From the NCBI RefSeq assembly GCF_000511355.1, contig NC_023135.1:3524838-3588837 (forward strand): a stretch of 64,000 bases of DNA, in the 5' to 3' direction. This DNA is from Leisingera methylohalidivorans DSM 14336 (GTDB lineage: Bacteria > Pseudomonadota > Alphaproteobacteria > Rhodobacterales > Rhodobacteraceae). Position numbers and translations under genes: made by a program. Every line of letters starts with the position of its first letter. The first letter of the stretch is position 1. The notes beneath the pieces are model-generated. The model had not been told where the DNA came from. It did no database searches and saw nothing but the letters and a program-made list of their open reading frames with translations. This document shows positions 44,968-53,824 of this stretch, one piece after another.

Positions 44968-45014
44968 TGGTGCCCGGGGGCGGAATCGAACCACCGACAC
45001 GAGGATTTTCAATC
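44968..45014. repeat. right attachment repeat within tRNA-Phe
   Basis: 47 bp identical to 32468–32514. It covers the 3' end of the intact tRNA-Phe up to the anticodon loop side, so integration regenerated a complete tRNA at this end. Confidence 0.95.
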
Positions 45015-45042
45015 CACTGCTCTACCCCTGAGCTACCCGGGC
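44968..45042 (-). tRNA. tRNA-Phe (anticodon GAA)
   Basis: 75 nt on the minus strand with encoded CCA, acceptor stem GCCCGGG/CCCGGGC, and anticodon loop TTGAAAA. The anticodon stem GTGGA/TCCTC has one T–T pair. Its 3' part is the attachment site of the 12.5-kb element. Confidence 0.95.
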
Positions 45043-45123
45043 ACGGGAAGGCTTGTCGCCTTGGGTGGGGGCCTTCTATGACGTGCGCGCAGCGGTGTCC
45101 AGAGGGTTTTTGAAAGAAATTCA

Positions 45124-45327
45124 CTAATGCCGGGTTTGAGGTGTTTTTTCGTCCGCCGGCAATGTCTGCCGCGCTTCTTCCGGAGCGTTTTCAATATCTT
45201 CCGGCTCCAAACTGGGCACCGCATAGATGCCGTTCAGCCATCTGCCGAGGTCAATATCAGCACAGCGTTTGGAGCAGAAAGGCCGGTGTCCCCTCTGCGC
45301 TTCCCCGCCGCAGATCGGGCAACTCAT
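45124..45327 (-). CDS. yacG: YacG, zinc-binding DNA gyrase inhibitor
   Basis: 67 aa. The four zinc ligands are visible in CPICGGEA and FCSKRCADIDLGRWL, the latter being the family's most conserved segment. YacG binds GyrB and restrains gyrase. The start overlaps the end of the RNase G-like gene (ATGA). The C-terminal tail is acidic and variable. It is the last gene before tRNA-Phe. Confidence 0.88.
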   Translation of the reverse strand: MSCPICGGEAQRGHRPFCSKRCADIDLGRWLNGIYAVPSLEPEDIENAPEEARQTLPADEKTPQTRH

Positions 45328-46346
45328 TTCAAAACCTCCCGCAGGGCGATGCGGCTGCGTTTACGCTGCATTTCGAAGTGGCCAAGATTGGTCCAGCCGG
45401 CCAGCACCGTCTCCTCCGACTCGGACCGGACAGCCGCCCGCAACGCTGTTTCAAAACCGCGGCGGTCCTTTTTCGGCATCGGCGCAAGATCCAGTACAAT
45501 CTGTCCGGCCAATCCGCGCACACGCAAGGCTCTGGGCAATGCTTTGGCGGCAGCCATATTGGCTTTGACACCGGCCGCCAGCGACGTGTCGGACCCCGTA
45601 TTCACGTCCACCGCAACCAGCGCACGGGTCGGCTCGATGAACAGGAAGCCGCCGCCTGGCAGCGGCTCACGGATGCCCAGAGCAATGTCCAGCGCGTCCA
45701 GCACCCCCAGACGCTCAAAGCCGCCGGAGCCGCGTTCTATGTCCGCAGGCTCCACCCAGTCGCGCCAGGCCAGAAGATGCGGCGTGTCGCCTTCGGCCAG
45801 CACCTCAGATTCGGACCCTTCGTCCTGCATCACCTGCATTGCCAGTGCGGCCATGGCAGCGACGTCTTCGGCGATCTCCCCGCTGTCCGCCCCAGCGCAG
45901 GCCGAGCGCAGGATCAGCCCATATCCGGTTTCGCCCATTTCCTCATGGGCAATTTCCAGCAGGCGGTCTCGCTCGTCTTCGTCTCGGATGCTGCGCGAAA
46001 TATTCAGGCCCGGCGCCTCGGGGGTCACAATGGCGTAACGGCTTTTGAACAGCAGTTTCTGGGTTACCGGGATCGCTTTGCCCGGCTCGGCAATACCGGA
46101 GACCTGCACCAGAAGCATCTGTCCGGGCGCCAGCCCCTTGACCTGACGCAGGAAGGCCGGCCCGTCAGGGGTGGTCAAGAACATGCCCCCCTGCCCTTTC
46201 ACCGGCCGGTCGGCACGGGCGCGGTAGATCGTACCAGGCGACGGTGCGTCGCTGTCGATCAGGAAATCCTCCAGTTTTCCATCCACCATCAACGCAGCGG
46301 CTTCACGGTCCTGGATATGGTCGAGGATGATAGTGCGGCCCTTCAT
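45324..46346 (-). CDS. rng: ribonuclease E/G family protein (short RNase G)
   Basis: 340 aa. It is shorter than E. coli RNase G (~490) but typical of this clade. It lacks a well-formed S1 domain; the central and C-terminal parts keep the catalytic-domain features [28 protein letters not shown] and [14 protein letters not shown], with the metal-binding Asp region. It participates in rRNA 5' processing and mRNA decay. It overlaps maf (upstream) and yacG (downstream) by 4 bp each. Confidence 0.85.
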   Translation of the reverse strand: MKGRTIILDHIQDREAAALMVDGKLEDFLIDSDAPSPGTIYRARADRPVKGQGGMFLTTPDGPAFLRQVKGLAPGQMLLVQVSGIAEPGKAIPVTQKLLFKSRYAIVTPEAPGLNISRSIRDEDERDRLLEIAHEEMGETGYGLILRSACAGADSGEIAEDVAAMAALAMQVMQDEGSESEVLAEGDTPHLLAWRDWVEPADIERGSGGFERLGVLDALDIALGIREPLPGGGFLFIEPTRALVAVDVNTGSDTSLAAGVKANMAAAKALPRALRVRGLAGQIVLDLAPMPKKDRRGFETALRAAVRSESEETVLAGWTNLGHFEMQRKRSRIALREVLK

Positions 46347-46924
46347 GCGGCAGCCTCCTGATACAATGGCAGCCCGGCGGCGCGCAAAAGGTTGGCGGTC
46401 TCAGACAACGGCAGCCCGACTATCCCCGTGAAGGAACCGCTGATCCACGGGATGAACGCCCCGGCGGGGCCTTGAATGGCATACCCTCCGGCCTTGCCTT
46501 CCCAATCGCCCGTCGCGAGATAGGCGTTCAATTCCACGTCCGACAGGTTTTTCATCTTTACCTGGCTGACCACGTCCTTTTCCCAGACACGGTCGCCGCG
46601 GCGCACGGCGACTGCCGTAATCACCCGGTGGCGGCGGCCCGACAAGGCCAGCAGAAACTCTGCCGCCTCGCCCGCATTGCGTGGTTTGCCCAGAATCCGG
46701 CGGCCCAAGGCCACCGTCGTATCCGCACACAGAACCACATCCCCTGTCCCCGCGGGGACAGCTTCAGTTTTTTCCCTCGTGACCCGCACGCAATAGGCCC
46801 GAGGCAGCTCATTCTTAAGCGGAGTTTCGTCAATTTCCGGCGGACGCACGCTGTCGGGATGCACCCCGAGCTGTGCCAGTAGCTGCAGCCGCCGCGGGCT
46901 GCCCGATCCCAGAATGAACGCCAT
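46343..46924 (-). CDS. maf: Maf-type nucleoside triphosphate pyrophosphatase
   Basis: 193 aa. The N-terminal [17 protein letters not shown] motif and [16 protein letters not shown] segment are diagnostic of Maf proteins, which hydrolyse dTTP/UTP or modified nucleotides and can affect septation. [14 protein letters not shown] near the C-terminus completes the family pattern. It is in an operon with rng and yacG, downstream of infA. Confidence 0.9.
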   Translation of the reverse strand: MAFILGSGSPRRLQLLAQLGVHPDSVRPPEIDETPLKNELPRAYCVRVTREKTEAVPAGTGDVVLCADTTVALGRRILGKPRNAGEAAEFLLALSGRRHRVITAVAVRRGDRVWEKDVVSQVKMKNLSDVELNAYLATGDWEGKAGGYAIQGPAGAFIPWISGSFTGIVGLPLSETANLLRAAGLPLYQEAAA

Positions 46925-47050
46925 GCCGTGGCCCTTCTACCTGTTTGCGCCTGTCATACGGTGAATACCGGCAGCGGGAAAGCACCGCGCACTTTCCTCT
47001 GGCCGAAAATACTTCCGCCCCAGGCGGCGGCTGCAAAGCCGCTGTAAAAA

Positions 47051-47079
47051 CAAAAGCCCGGCAAAGAGCCGGGCCTTGA
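47051..47079 (-). terminator. rho-independent terminator of infA
   Basis: On the minus strand a GCCCGGC/GCCGGGC 7-bp stem with a 5-nt loop is followed by TTTTGTTTTT, 27 bp after the infA stop. Confidence 0.8.
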
Positions 47080-47100
47080 TAGTCTTGTCGGATCAACTGC

Positions 47101-47319
47101 TTATTTAAAGCGGTAGTTGATCCGGCCCTTGGTCAGGTCGTAAGGTGTCATTTCAACCTGGACCCGGTCGCCTGCCAGAACACGGATGCGGTTTTTACGC
47201 ATCTTGCCTGCCGTATGAGCGATGATTTCATGGCCGTTTTCCAGCTCGACCCGAAACGTCGCATTAGGCAGGAGTTCCTTCACGACACCGGGAAATTCGA
47301 GCGTATCTTCCTTGGCCAT
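47101..47319 (-). CDS. infA: translation initiation factor IF-1
   Basis: 72 aa, the exact family length. It is a single OB/S1-like domain: [49 protein letters not shown]-1 occupies the ribosomal A site during initiation. It is monocistronic-looking, with its own terminator directly downstream. Confidence 0.97.
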   Translation of the reverse strand: MAKEDTLEFPGVVKELLPNATFRVELENGHEIIAHTAGKMRKNRIRVLAGDRVQVEMTPYDLTKGRINYRFK

Positions 47320-47402
47320 GTTGTCTCCATCATTGGGTTACCCCGCAAACTGCGGGACGTGCGCTTAAATGGGGGCATTTTTCCAATATTTCAAGGGCTC
47401 AA

Positions 47403-48281
47403 TCAGGTTATGACGGCCTTTGTGACCGATTTCACCCGCGGCATTTGCTCTTCCCAGTGCAGCCGGTTCAACACCCCGCCGTCAGCCCGGACATGTGCTA
47501 TAGCTTCAAGGTCCGCCTCCCCATAGGTCCAGCCGGGCCGGTTCATGCCGCCTGCAGCCAGCACACCGGTTTCCGGGAACCCCTTGTCCGGCGGACCGAA
47601 AATGCCTCCCATGCCGGTATTTGCGTCTACCGACTCGGACCAGTCGTAGCGGCCCACCAACGACGCCATCACCGTCACGCACTGGTTTTCCAGCGCCCGC
47701 GACATTGCCCCGATACGTACCCGCCAGTATCCGGCCAGCGCCTCGGTGCAAGAGGGAATCAGAATGACGTCCGTTTCTGCAAGTGCGCGGCCCAGCAGCG
47801 GGAATTCACTGTCGTAGCAGATCAGCACGCCGATTCTTCCCAGCGCGGTATTGAATATCTTGAGAGGCCCCCCGCCGGTGATGCCCCATTCTTCGCGCTC
47901 GAAACGGGTCATGATCTGCTTGTCCTGATGGCCGCGTTTGCCGGAGGGCGCATAAAACTCCGCCCGGTTCACCGGCTGGGCCGATCCGCTGTTCACAGGC
48001 GCTGAAGCCCCCAGGATATGCACCCCGTGTTCGGCGGCGAGCTTCAGGTGAAGGGCGGCGGCGTCTTCCATTTTTTCCGACACGGAATGGATCGACTGCT
48101 GCAGATCGCCAGCAACCGCGGCGCCGTCCAGCGTGGACAGCTCCATTGCACCGTATTCCGGGAACACCAGCAGCTCTGCCCCGTTGCCAGCTGCCTCTGA
48201 CACCCAGGCGGCCAATTTGTCTTCATACTGGGCCCAGCTGTCGAGCCAGTCGAGCGTATAGGCGGCGGTTGCGATTTTCAT
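47403..48281 (-). CDS. carbon–nitrogen hydrolase (nitrilase superfamily)
   Basis: 292 aa from the ATG at 48281 (MKIATAAYTLDWL). The longer frame lies in noncoding sequence. The catalytic triad is recognisable: Glu in LLVFPEYGAMEL, Lys in RGHQDKQIMTRFE, Cys in IGVLICYDSEFP. It is an amidase, nitrilase or N-carbamoyl hydrolase of unknown substrate, cytoplasmic. It precedes infA on the same strand. Confidence 0.85.
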   Translation of the reverse strand: MKIATAAYTLDWLDSWAQYEDKLAAWVSEAAGNGAELLVFPEYGAMELSTLDGAAVAGDLQQSIHSVSEKMEDAAALHLKLAAEHGVHILGASAPVNSGSAQPVNRAEFYAPSGKRGHQDKQIMTRFEREEWGITGGGPLKIFNTALGRIGVLICYDSEFPLLGRALAETDVILIPSCTEALAGYWRVRIGAMSRALENQCVTVMASLVGRYDWSESVDANTGMGGIFGPPDKGFPETGVLAAGGMNRPGWTYGEADLEAIAHVRADGGVLNRLHWEEQMPRVKSVTKAVIT

Positions 48282-48430
48282 CCTGTCTTCCCTTTTTACA
48301 GATGCAGCCCATACATTCTTCCGGATATTTCCGGCGGCCTCCGGAAACGGGGTGACTTCCGTGCCCCCCCTGTGCACCCCTCATGCAGCGGTCCTGCGGA
48401 AAGCCCCTCTGCATGACCGCTCCGGCAGTG

Positions 48431-49021
48431 CTACAAATCCCGGCCCCAGAACTGCAGCGGCTTCTTTGTCTCTTCAGACTGATCCACATCTTTCCAGGAA
48501 AAATGCGCGATGACGCCATCCAGGGGCTGATAGCCGCGCTTGCGCCAGAACGGGTCAAGCGGCGCATAATCTGCAGGCCGCAGCGGGTGGTCCGCCGGAC
48601 GTTGCACCCCGCAGAACGCGCATTTACGGAAACCGTGTTTGCGGGCATGGGCCTCGCGCGCATCGAAAAAACCATGCCCGGCGCCGCGTCCGCGGTAGTC
48701 CGGAAGCAGCACGGATTCGGCACAGTAAAAAACGTCGCTCAGATCAATGCCGCTGCCGTCAAATGCGGTTGCGAAATCATCCGCATGGTCGGCCAGCGGC
48801 GCACCAGTAGAGGCACCCACCAGAGTGTCTCCGTCAAACGCGCCGACAACAACAGCCCTCGCGCTGTCGCGGTAGCGCTGCAGGTAGTCCCGCTCATAGG
48901 CCAAATCACCATCGTAAAGATAAGGCCAATCCCGGAACACCTTGATCCGCAGGCGTGCGACATCGTCCAGTGCGGTCTCCAAAGCCGCACCGGTCATCGC
49001 TTCGATGCGGAGGGCCGTCAT
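48431..49021 (-). CDS. GNAT-family acetyltransferase
   Basis: 196 aa. It contains the acetyl-CoA-binding segment YRGRGAGHGFFDAREAHARKHGF and the N-terminal LRIKVFRDWPYLYDGDLAYERDYL, a pattern common in roseobacter acetyltransferases of unknown substrate. It overlaps the SnoaL-like gene before it by 4 bp (ATGA). The three genes 49883–48431 form a tight operon. Confidence 0.8.
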   Translation of the reverse strand: MTALRIEAMTGAALETALDDVARLRIKVFRDWPYLYDGDLAYERDYLQRYRDSARAVVVGAFDGDTLVGASTGAPLADHADDFATAFDGSGIDLSDVFYCAESVLLPDYRGRGAGHGFFDAREAHARKHGFRKCAFCGVQRPADHPLRPADYAPLDPFWRKRGYQPLDGVIAHFSWKDVDQSEETKKPLQFWGRDL

Positions 49022-49428
49022 GCGGGGGCCGGCTTGCCGGACACCTGCGCGATCCAGTCCGCCAGGTTGTAATAGGTGGTCAAACGGGAAATCTTCCCGT
49101 CTTTCAGCTCAATGAACGATCCGCCGGGCAGGCGGTAGGTCTGGCCCTTGGCTTCGGGAAGGCCTTCGTCAGTCACCAGATAGGTGCCGTTGACGATGAA
49201 TTCCGCCGCTGCGCGGGAGCTGTCCTCAGAAGAAAAAATAACCATATCGGTCAGCTCTTCTTTGTAGCAGCGGCTCATATGCGCACAGAACGCGGCGAAC
49301 TTCTCCTTACCTACGCGGATCTGCCCCTCGTTGACGTGGTGGGCAATGTTTTCGTCAAGGCAATCGAGCATTGTCTCAGTGTCGCCAGCGTTGAAGGCTG
49401 CAAAATAACGCGCGATGGTGTCGGTCAT
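49018..49428 (-). CDS. SnoaL-like / ketosteroid isomerase-related protein
   Basis: 136 aa. It has the NTF2-like cone fold pattern: IARYFAAFNAGDTETMLDCLDENIAHHVNEG, then alternating strands (ELTDMVIFSSEDSSRAAAEFIVNGTY). Members are small hydrolase/isomerase-like enzymes or binding proteins. It overlaps the phosphatase gene upstream and the acetyltransferase gene downstream. No specific reaction can be given. Confidence 0.75.
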   Translation of the reverse strand: MTDTIARYFAAFNAGDTETMLDCLDENIAHHVNEGQIRVGKEKFAAFCAHMSRCYKEELTDMVIFSSEDSSRAAAEFIVNGTYLVTDEGLPEAKGQTYRLPGGSFIELKDGKISRLTTYYNLADWIAQVSGKPAPA

Positions 49429-49883
49429 GTTTTCTCCGTTGGTTCGCCCCAGCGATTCTTCAGATGCTGGATGATTTGGTCCCGGGTTTGCCGGTAGACA
49501 TCTAGCTTGGCTGCGCGCGTCTCACCCAGCCCGGTAGGGTCCATAATCGGCCAATATTCGACATCAAGGTGAAAAAAACGGGTGAGTTCCAGCGCCCGGC
49601 GCTGGCTGGCCGGCGACAGCGCCACCACTAGGTCAAAGGACGACAGATCATCGCCCCAGCGCTCCATCTCGTCAAACGACCGGGAGCGGTGCCGCGAAAG
49701 CTCGACATCAATTTCCTGGCAGACGGAAATCGAAAAGCCGTCGATCTCCATGTCGTTCTTGACACCGGCAGACTGCACATAGGTGCCGGTGCCATAGAAT
49801 TTCTTCATGATGCCCTCCGCCATCGGCGAACGGACCGAATTGTGGTCGCAACAGAACAGAATGGACTGCGGCAGCTCCTTCAC
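49425..49883 (-). CDS. low-molecular-weight protein tyrosine phosphatase family
   Basis: 152 aa. The P-loop ILFCCDHNSVRSPMAEG (CX5RS) near the N-terminus and the catalytic-Asp region YWPIMDPTGLGE near residue 122 give the family. Members are phosphotyrosine phosphatases or arsenate reductases. It lies 3 bp after the UPF0262 gene, in an arrangement conserved in Rhodobacteraceae. Confidence 0.85.
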   Translation of the reverse strand: MKELPQSILFCCDHNSVRSPMAEGIMKKFYGTGTYVQSAGVKNDMEIDGFSISVCQEIDVELSRHRSRSFDEMERWGDDLSSFDLVVALSPASQRRALELTRFFHLDVEYWPIMDPTGLGETRAAKLDVYRQTRDQIIQHLKNRWGEPTEKT

Positions 49884-49886
49884 CGG

Positions 49887-50366
49887 TCAGCCTCCGAAGT
49901 GCAAGACGCAGATCAAGGTGAACAGGCGCCTGGCGGTGTCGATGTCGACTTCGGCCTTGCCTTCCAGCCGTTCCTGCAGAACCCGGCTGCCTTCGTTGTG
50001 GATGCCGCGCCGCGCCATGTCGATGGTCTCGATCTGACTGGGCGGCATGGTTTTCACTGCACTGAAGTAGCTTTCGCAGATTTGATAGTAGTCCTTGACC
50101 ACCTGACGGAACGGCGAAAGCGACAGGTGGAACTCTGCTGCTTTCTCGCCCGCTTCGGTGTTGACATCAAAGACCAGCCGCTTGTCGCGGATCGCCAGTC
50201 CCAAATGGTAAGGGCCGGCGGGCAGATCGCGTCCCTCGCGGGACGGCAGCGCAAAACTGTTGCCCTCGATCAGGTCGTAAATCGCCACTTTGCGCTCCTG
50301 CTCGATCTCGGGCGTCGGAGGCGGCAGATTGCGGTCGTCCAGTTCGATATGGCTGATGCGGCTCAT
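49887..50366 (-). CDS. UPF0262 family protein
   Basis: 159 aa. The family signatures ISHIELDDRNLPPPTPEIEQERKVAIYDLIEGN and RDKRLVFDV are complete. The function is unknown; the gene is conserved in alphaproteobacteria close to hisD and the LMW phosphatase, as here. An SDR gene on the opposite strand now separates it from hisD. Confidence 0.88.
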   Translation of the reverse strand: MSRISHIELDDRNLPPPTPEIEQERKVAIYDLIEGNSFALPSREGRDLPAGPYHLGLAIRDKRLVFDVNTEAGEKAAEFHLSLSPFRQVVKDYYQICESYFSAVKTMPPSQIETIDMARRGIHNEGSRVLQERLEGKAEVDIDTARRLFTLICVLHFGG

Positions 50367-50523
50367 GGGTCTTTGTCTCTAAAATGCGCTGAGGCGTCCG
50401 GCCATGAGTATCGCACCGCCGCGCCTGGGGCAATGCAGCAGCGGGCGTCAAAGCCTGAGCCATTTGCGGCAGTGCTTGACAGGCCACGCCCGCACGCACA
50501 GCTTGCCTGCAACAGGAGACAGG

Positions 50524-51285
50524 ATGATGACAGGGCTTGAACGATTTTCCCTCAAAGGCCAGCGTGCGCTGGTGACCGGCTCCACGGAGGGGCTGGGGTT
50601 TGCCGCCGCCAAACTTCTGGCGGAAGCGGGCGCCGAGGTCTGGGTGAACGGACGCAGTCAGGACCGGGTTGCGGATGCGCTTGCCCGGATACCCGGCATC
50701 GCCCGCCCACTGGTTCTGGATGTGGCTGATGAGGGATCTGCAGCCGCGGCATTCGAGGACATCGCCGCTGAAGGCGGGCTTGATATTCTGGTCAACAACG
50801 TGGGGCAACGGGACCGGCGCGGCCTGACGGAATTCACGCGCTCCGATTTACAAGCGTTATGGGATGTTGATCTGGTCGCCCCGTTCCGCCTTGCGCAATT
50901 GGCCGCCGCTCAAATGGCGCCGAAAGGATATGGCCGCATCATCAACATTTCCTCGATTGCCGGCCTCATCGCGCAATCAGGGGATGCCGCCTACACAACT
51001 GCCAAAGCCGGCATCAACGGCATGACCAAGGCCCTGGCGGCCGAGCTTGGCCCCAATGGCATCACCGTGAATGCTATTGCCCCGGGATTCTTCAAAACCA
51101 GCCCCAACATGGCCGCGGCCAGCGATCCGGAAATCGCTGTAAAACTGAGAAATGCCACCTCGCTCGGCCGCTGGGGCGAACCGGAAGAGCTGGCTCCGGC
51201 CATCCTGTTCTTTGCTTCGCCCGCGGCCTCATACGTCACCGGGCAGGTGCTGGCCGTGGATGGCGGGTATACCTCGCACTACTGA
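50524..51285 (+). CDS. short-chain dehydrogenase/reductase
   Basis: 253 aa from the first of two adjacent ATGs (50524), with AGGAG 5 nt upstream. The cofactor loop is TGSTEGLGFAAA, with NNVG in the middle strand. Active-site Ser in IINISSIAG and YTTAKAG complete the classical SDR set (Tyr-x-x-x-Lys), and the C-terminal SPAASYVTGQVLAVDGGYT is typical of FabG-like oxidoreductases. The substrate is unknown. It stands alone on the plus strand between minus-strand core genes, so it may be a later insertion into the hisD–UPF0262 run. Confidence 0.85.
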   Translation: MMTGLERFSLKGQRALVTGSTEGLGFAAAKLLAEAGAEVWVNGRSQDRVADALARIPGIARPLVLDVADEGSAAAAFEDIAAEGGLDILVNNVGQRDRRGLTEFTRSDLQALWDVDLVAPFRLAQLAAAQMAPKGYGRIINISSIAGLIAQSGDAAYTTAKAGINGMTKALAAELGPNGITVNAIAPGFFKTSPNMAAASDPEIAVKLRNATSLGRWGEPEELAPAILFFASPAASYVTGQVLAVDGGYTSHY

Positions 51286-51345
51286 ACGGCCAGTGCTTTC
51301 TTTCCGGTTCGAGATACTCCGGTGTGAATGCGTGCGCCGCGCGCA

Positions 51346-51362
51346 GAGGGGCAGCGCCCCTC
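51346..51362. terminator. hairpin between convergent SDR and hisD genes
   Basis: GAGGGGC-AGC-GCCCCTC is a perfect 7-bp stem with a 3-nt loop, 6 bp from the hisD stop. It has no clear U-run. A shorter relative (GGGGC-GCT-GCCCC) lies at 52757–52769 upstream of hisD, so it may be a small repeated palindrome of this genome. Confidence 0.45.
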
Positions 51363-51368
51363 AATGTC

Positions 51369-52670
51369 TCAACCGTTCAACGCATCCAGCCGCGCCGTGA
51401 CAGACAGACCGTGCGCCTGCAGGCTTTCGCTGTGTGCCAGGATTTCCGCCGCCGGCCCGATTGCCCGCAGAGAGTCCGGCGTCATCTGGCTGAGAGTCGT
51501 GCGCTTGAGGAAGTCCAGAACAGACAGGCCGGAGGAAAACCGGGCCGACCGGGCGGTGGGCAGCACGTGGTTGGGGCCGCCCACGTAGTCACCAATAGCC
51601 TCGGGCGTAAATTGCCCCAGAAAAATCGCTCCTGCGTGCACCGTCTGTTGGCTCAGCGCGGCAGGGTCTTTGACGCAGAGCTCCAAGTGTTCCGGTGCTA
51701 TGCGGTTGGACAGCGCCGCAGCCTCATCCAGATCCCGCACGGTGATCACCGCACCAAAGTCCCGCCAGGAGGGTCCGGCAATTGCACGGCGCTCCAGCGT
51801 TTCCAAACGCTTGTCCACCGCCGCTGCCACAGCCAGGCCAAAACCCTCGTCATCGGTGATCAGAATCGACTGGGCGCTTTCGTCATGTTCGGCCTGGCTC
51901 ATCAGATCCAGCGCAATCCAGTCAGGGTTGTTGTCCTTATCCGCAATCACCAGGATTTCAGAAGGGCCCGCAATCATGTCGATGCCGACCTTGCCGAAGA
52001 CCCGGCGCTTGGCGGCGGCAACAAAGGCATTGCCGGGGCCGGTGATTTTATCGACCGGGGCGATGGTTTCAGTGCCATAGGCCAGTGCCGCTACAGCCTG
52101 AGCGCCGCCGACCCGGTAGATTTCATCCACCCCTGCAATCTTTGCAGCCACCAGCACCAGCGGGTTGATCTGTCCGTCCGGGGTCGGAACCGTGACCGCC
52201 AGCCGCTGCACGCCTGCAACCTTCGCTGGAATAGCGTTCATCAGCACCGACGAAGGATAAGAGGCCAGTCCGCCCGGCACGTACAGACCAGCTGCCGAGA
52301 CTGCCGACCAGCGCCAGCCCAGGCTTGCGCCTGTCTCGTCCGTCCACTGCGCGTCTTCCGGCATCTGGCGGGCGTGGTACGCGCGGATGCGTTCAGCTGC
52401 CACTTCCAGCGCCTCGCGCTCCTCTGCAGAAACCGCGGCGATGGCCGCCTCCACCTCTGCACCGGTGATCCGCAGCTGCGCGGGGTCCAGTTCCATCCGG
52501 TCAAATTTCGCTGTCAGCTCCACCAACGCCGCGTCACCGCGGGCGCGCACATCGGCGATGATCCCAGCCACGACAGCGTCCACATCCGGGCTATCCTCGC
52601 GCTTGGCACCCAAAAGAGCGGCAAAGGACTGTTCGAAATCAGAATCGGCGGTATTCAGAAACTGCGGCAT
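51369..52670 (-). CDS. hisD: histidinol dehydrogenase
   Basis: 433 aa from the ATG at 52670 (MPQFLNTADSDF), with GGAGA upstream. It performs the last two steps of histidine synthesis, L-histidinol to histidine, with NAD+ and zinc. The family landmarks are present: AGLYVPGGLASYPSSVLMNAIPAKVAGV, ITGPGNAFVAAAKRRVFGKVGIDMIAGPSEILVIAD, the zinc-binding AEHDESAQS, and GPNHVLPTARSARFSSGLSV. Confidence 0.95.
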   Translation of the reverse strand: MPQFLNTADSDFEQSFAALLGAKREDSPDVDAVVAGIIADVRARGDAALVELTAKFDRMELDPAQLRITGAEVEAAIAAVSAEEREALEVAAERIRAYHARQMPEDAQWTDETGASLGWRWSAVSAAGLYVPGGLASYPSSVLMNAIPAKVAGVQRLAVTVPTPDGQINPLVLVAAKIAGVDEIYRVGGAQAVAALAYGTETIAPVDKITGPGNAFVAAAKRRVFGKVGIDMIAGPSEILVIADKDNNPDWIALDLMSQAEHDESAQSILITDDEGFGLAVAAAVDKRLETLERRAIAGPSWRDFGAVITVRDLDEAAALSNRIAPEHLELCVKDPAALSQQTVHAGAIFLGQFTPEAIGDYVGGPNHVLPTARSARFSSGLSVLDFLKRTTLSQMTPDSLRAIGPAAEILAHSESLQAHGLSVTARLDALNG

Positions 52671-52828
52671 CGGGATCTCCTTTGGCCCTCGCATAGCTTT
52701 ATGCCAGCGCGGTCTCAAGAACTATGGCGCGGGGCGGTGCAATTGGACGCAAGGACGGGGCGCTGCCCCTCTAGGCCATACGGCCAATTCACCCCGGAGT
52801 ATTTGGGACCAGAAAGAAGCCGCAGCCG

Positions 52829-53341
52829 TCAGAGAAGGGGTTTTCGCATCGGGACACCGGATGTCCCGCAGCATCCCTCAGGCGCGTCAACTCTTTGCCA
52901 GCCATGGTGTTGGTAAAAGCCCAGCGCTGTGCGGGTCGCGTTCAGCCGCCCGTCGCTATGGTCTGCCCTGCGCAATTCCGCCTCAAGATGCCCCAGCAGA
53001 ACGGATCCGGAGCCGCGCCCGGCAGCATTGGGGGAAACATAAAGCAAAGAGACCGCCCCATCCGGATCCAAGCCGCCGACCGCTTCGGCGCTGCCGCCCC
53101 GTTCCGCCAGCCAGTAGCGTCCGGGGCCGTCAATCCAGCTGCGGATATGCGCAGGCGACTTGTCCGCAGTCCAATCCGCTATTTTTGCGGCATCGCCGCC
53201 GTGATCCGCCCGGCACAGATCGCGGATCGACGCGATGAGCACCTGGCTCATAGCGAATACATCAAAGACTGTGGCAGGGCGGATCTGCAGCTTCGTTGCA
53301 GGCCGGGCAAAGACCTGCGAAACGCCGCGCTTGTTCTGCAT
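52829..53341 (-). CDS. GNAT-family acetyltransferase
   Basis: 170 aa. LQIRPATVFDVFAMSQVLIASIRDLC is a typical GNAT N-terminus. AVSLLYVSPNAAGRGSGSVLLGHLE is the acetyl-CoA motif, and ALGFYQHHGW the C-terminal motif. The substrate is unknown. It follows the DUF2948 gene with 3 bp between them. Confidence 0.83.
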   Translation of the reverse strand: MQNKRGVSQVFARPATKLQIRPATVFDVFAMSQVLIASIRDLCRADHGGDAAKIADWTADKSPAHIRSWIDGPGRYWLAERGGSAEAVGGLDPDGAVSLLYVSPNAAGRGSGSVLLGHLEAELRRADHSDGRLNATRTALGFYQHHGWQRVDAPEGCCGTSGVPMRKPLL

Positions 53342-53344
53342 GGG

Positions 53345-53824
53345 TCAAACGCCATGATCCGGCGCGTGACCCGACGGCGCACGGTAAGGCCTGGTGACAT
53401 CCCGCAGGGACACCTCCAGCGCCTCGACCGCCAGGCGCAGGGCGCCGTCGCCAGCCAGGGTGAGCAGCACGTGGCCGGCACCGTCCTCACCTGGCTCGAA
53501 ATCAAGGGCGAGCAGCGACAGAACCAGGTCCTTATCCTTGCGGTCCACGCCCTGCGATGCGACAGCCAGCACATTGTCCACCACCAGCAGCGACTGCACA
53601 CGCTCAAAAGGCCGGCCGCGCCGTTCCGCAGCATCGCGGTCTTCCCAGCGAAACCGGTTCACCAGCAACGCGAAACGGCGCTCAGCCGCGCGCCAGCTCA
53701 TTTCAGTTACCGGAAAGACCGCATCCTGCAGCAACGAGGACAGAATTTTAAGATCTTCGGTCTCCAGCGCGCCCAGGTTCAGCGGCGCCTCGCGGCCGTC
53801 TTCAAAACTTGCATCCGCCATCAC
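53345..53824 (-). CDS. DUF2948 family protein
   Basis: 159 aa. It matches the alphaproteobacterial DUF2948 family by sequence ([30 protein letters not shown] … RFRWEDRD) and by its location between murA and hisD. No catalytic motif is apparent. It overlaps murA by 4 bp. Confidence 0.85.
   Translation of the reverse strand: MMADASFEDGREAPLNLGALETEDLKILSSLLQDAVFPVTEMSWRAAERRFALLVNRFRWEDRDAAERRGRPFERVQSLLVVDNVLAVASQGVDRKDKDLVLSLLALDFEPGEDGAGHVLLTLAGDGALRLAVEALEVSLRDVTRPYRAPSGHAPDHGV

Larger units (their letters stand above)
32468..45014. mobile_element. pipolin-like integrated element in tRNA-Phe
   Basis: Bounded by perfect 47-bp direct repeats; the intact tRNA-Phe is at the right end. A tyrosine integrase lies 100 bp from that tRNA and points away from it. 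Internal genes: DUF6641-like, small ORF, family B DNA polymerase, HEPN-like, serine recombinase, a decayed gene, DUF3800, PD-(D/E)XK-like, XRE–ImmA/IrrE and its partner. No phage structural, conjugation, Cas1 or terminal-protein gene is seen. A self-encoded PolB plus tyrosine recombinase plus tRNA att repeats is the definition of a pipolin. Whether the polymerase is primer-independent needs phylogeny or assay. Confidence 0.8.

Noticed and set aside
32468..45014. Casposon or protein-primed linear element
   Set aside because: No Cas1, no terminal-protein gene and no terminal inverted repeats. A tyrosine integrase with tRNA direct repeats fits a pipolin better.
32468..45014. Prophage
   Set aside because: No capsid, terminase, tail, lysis or phage-type repressor/replication cluster is visible.
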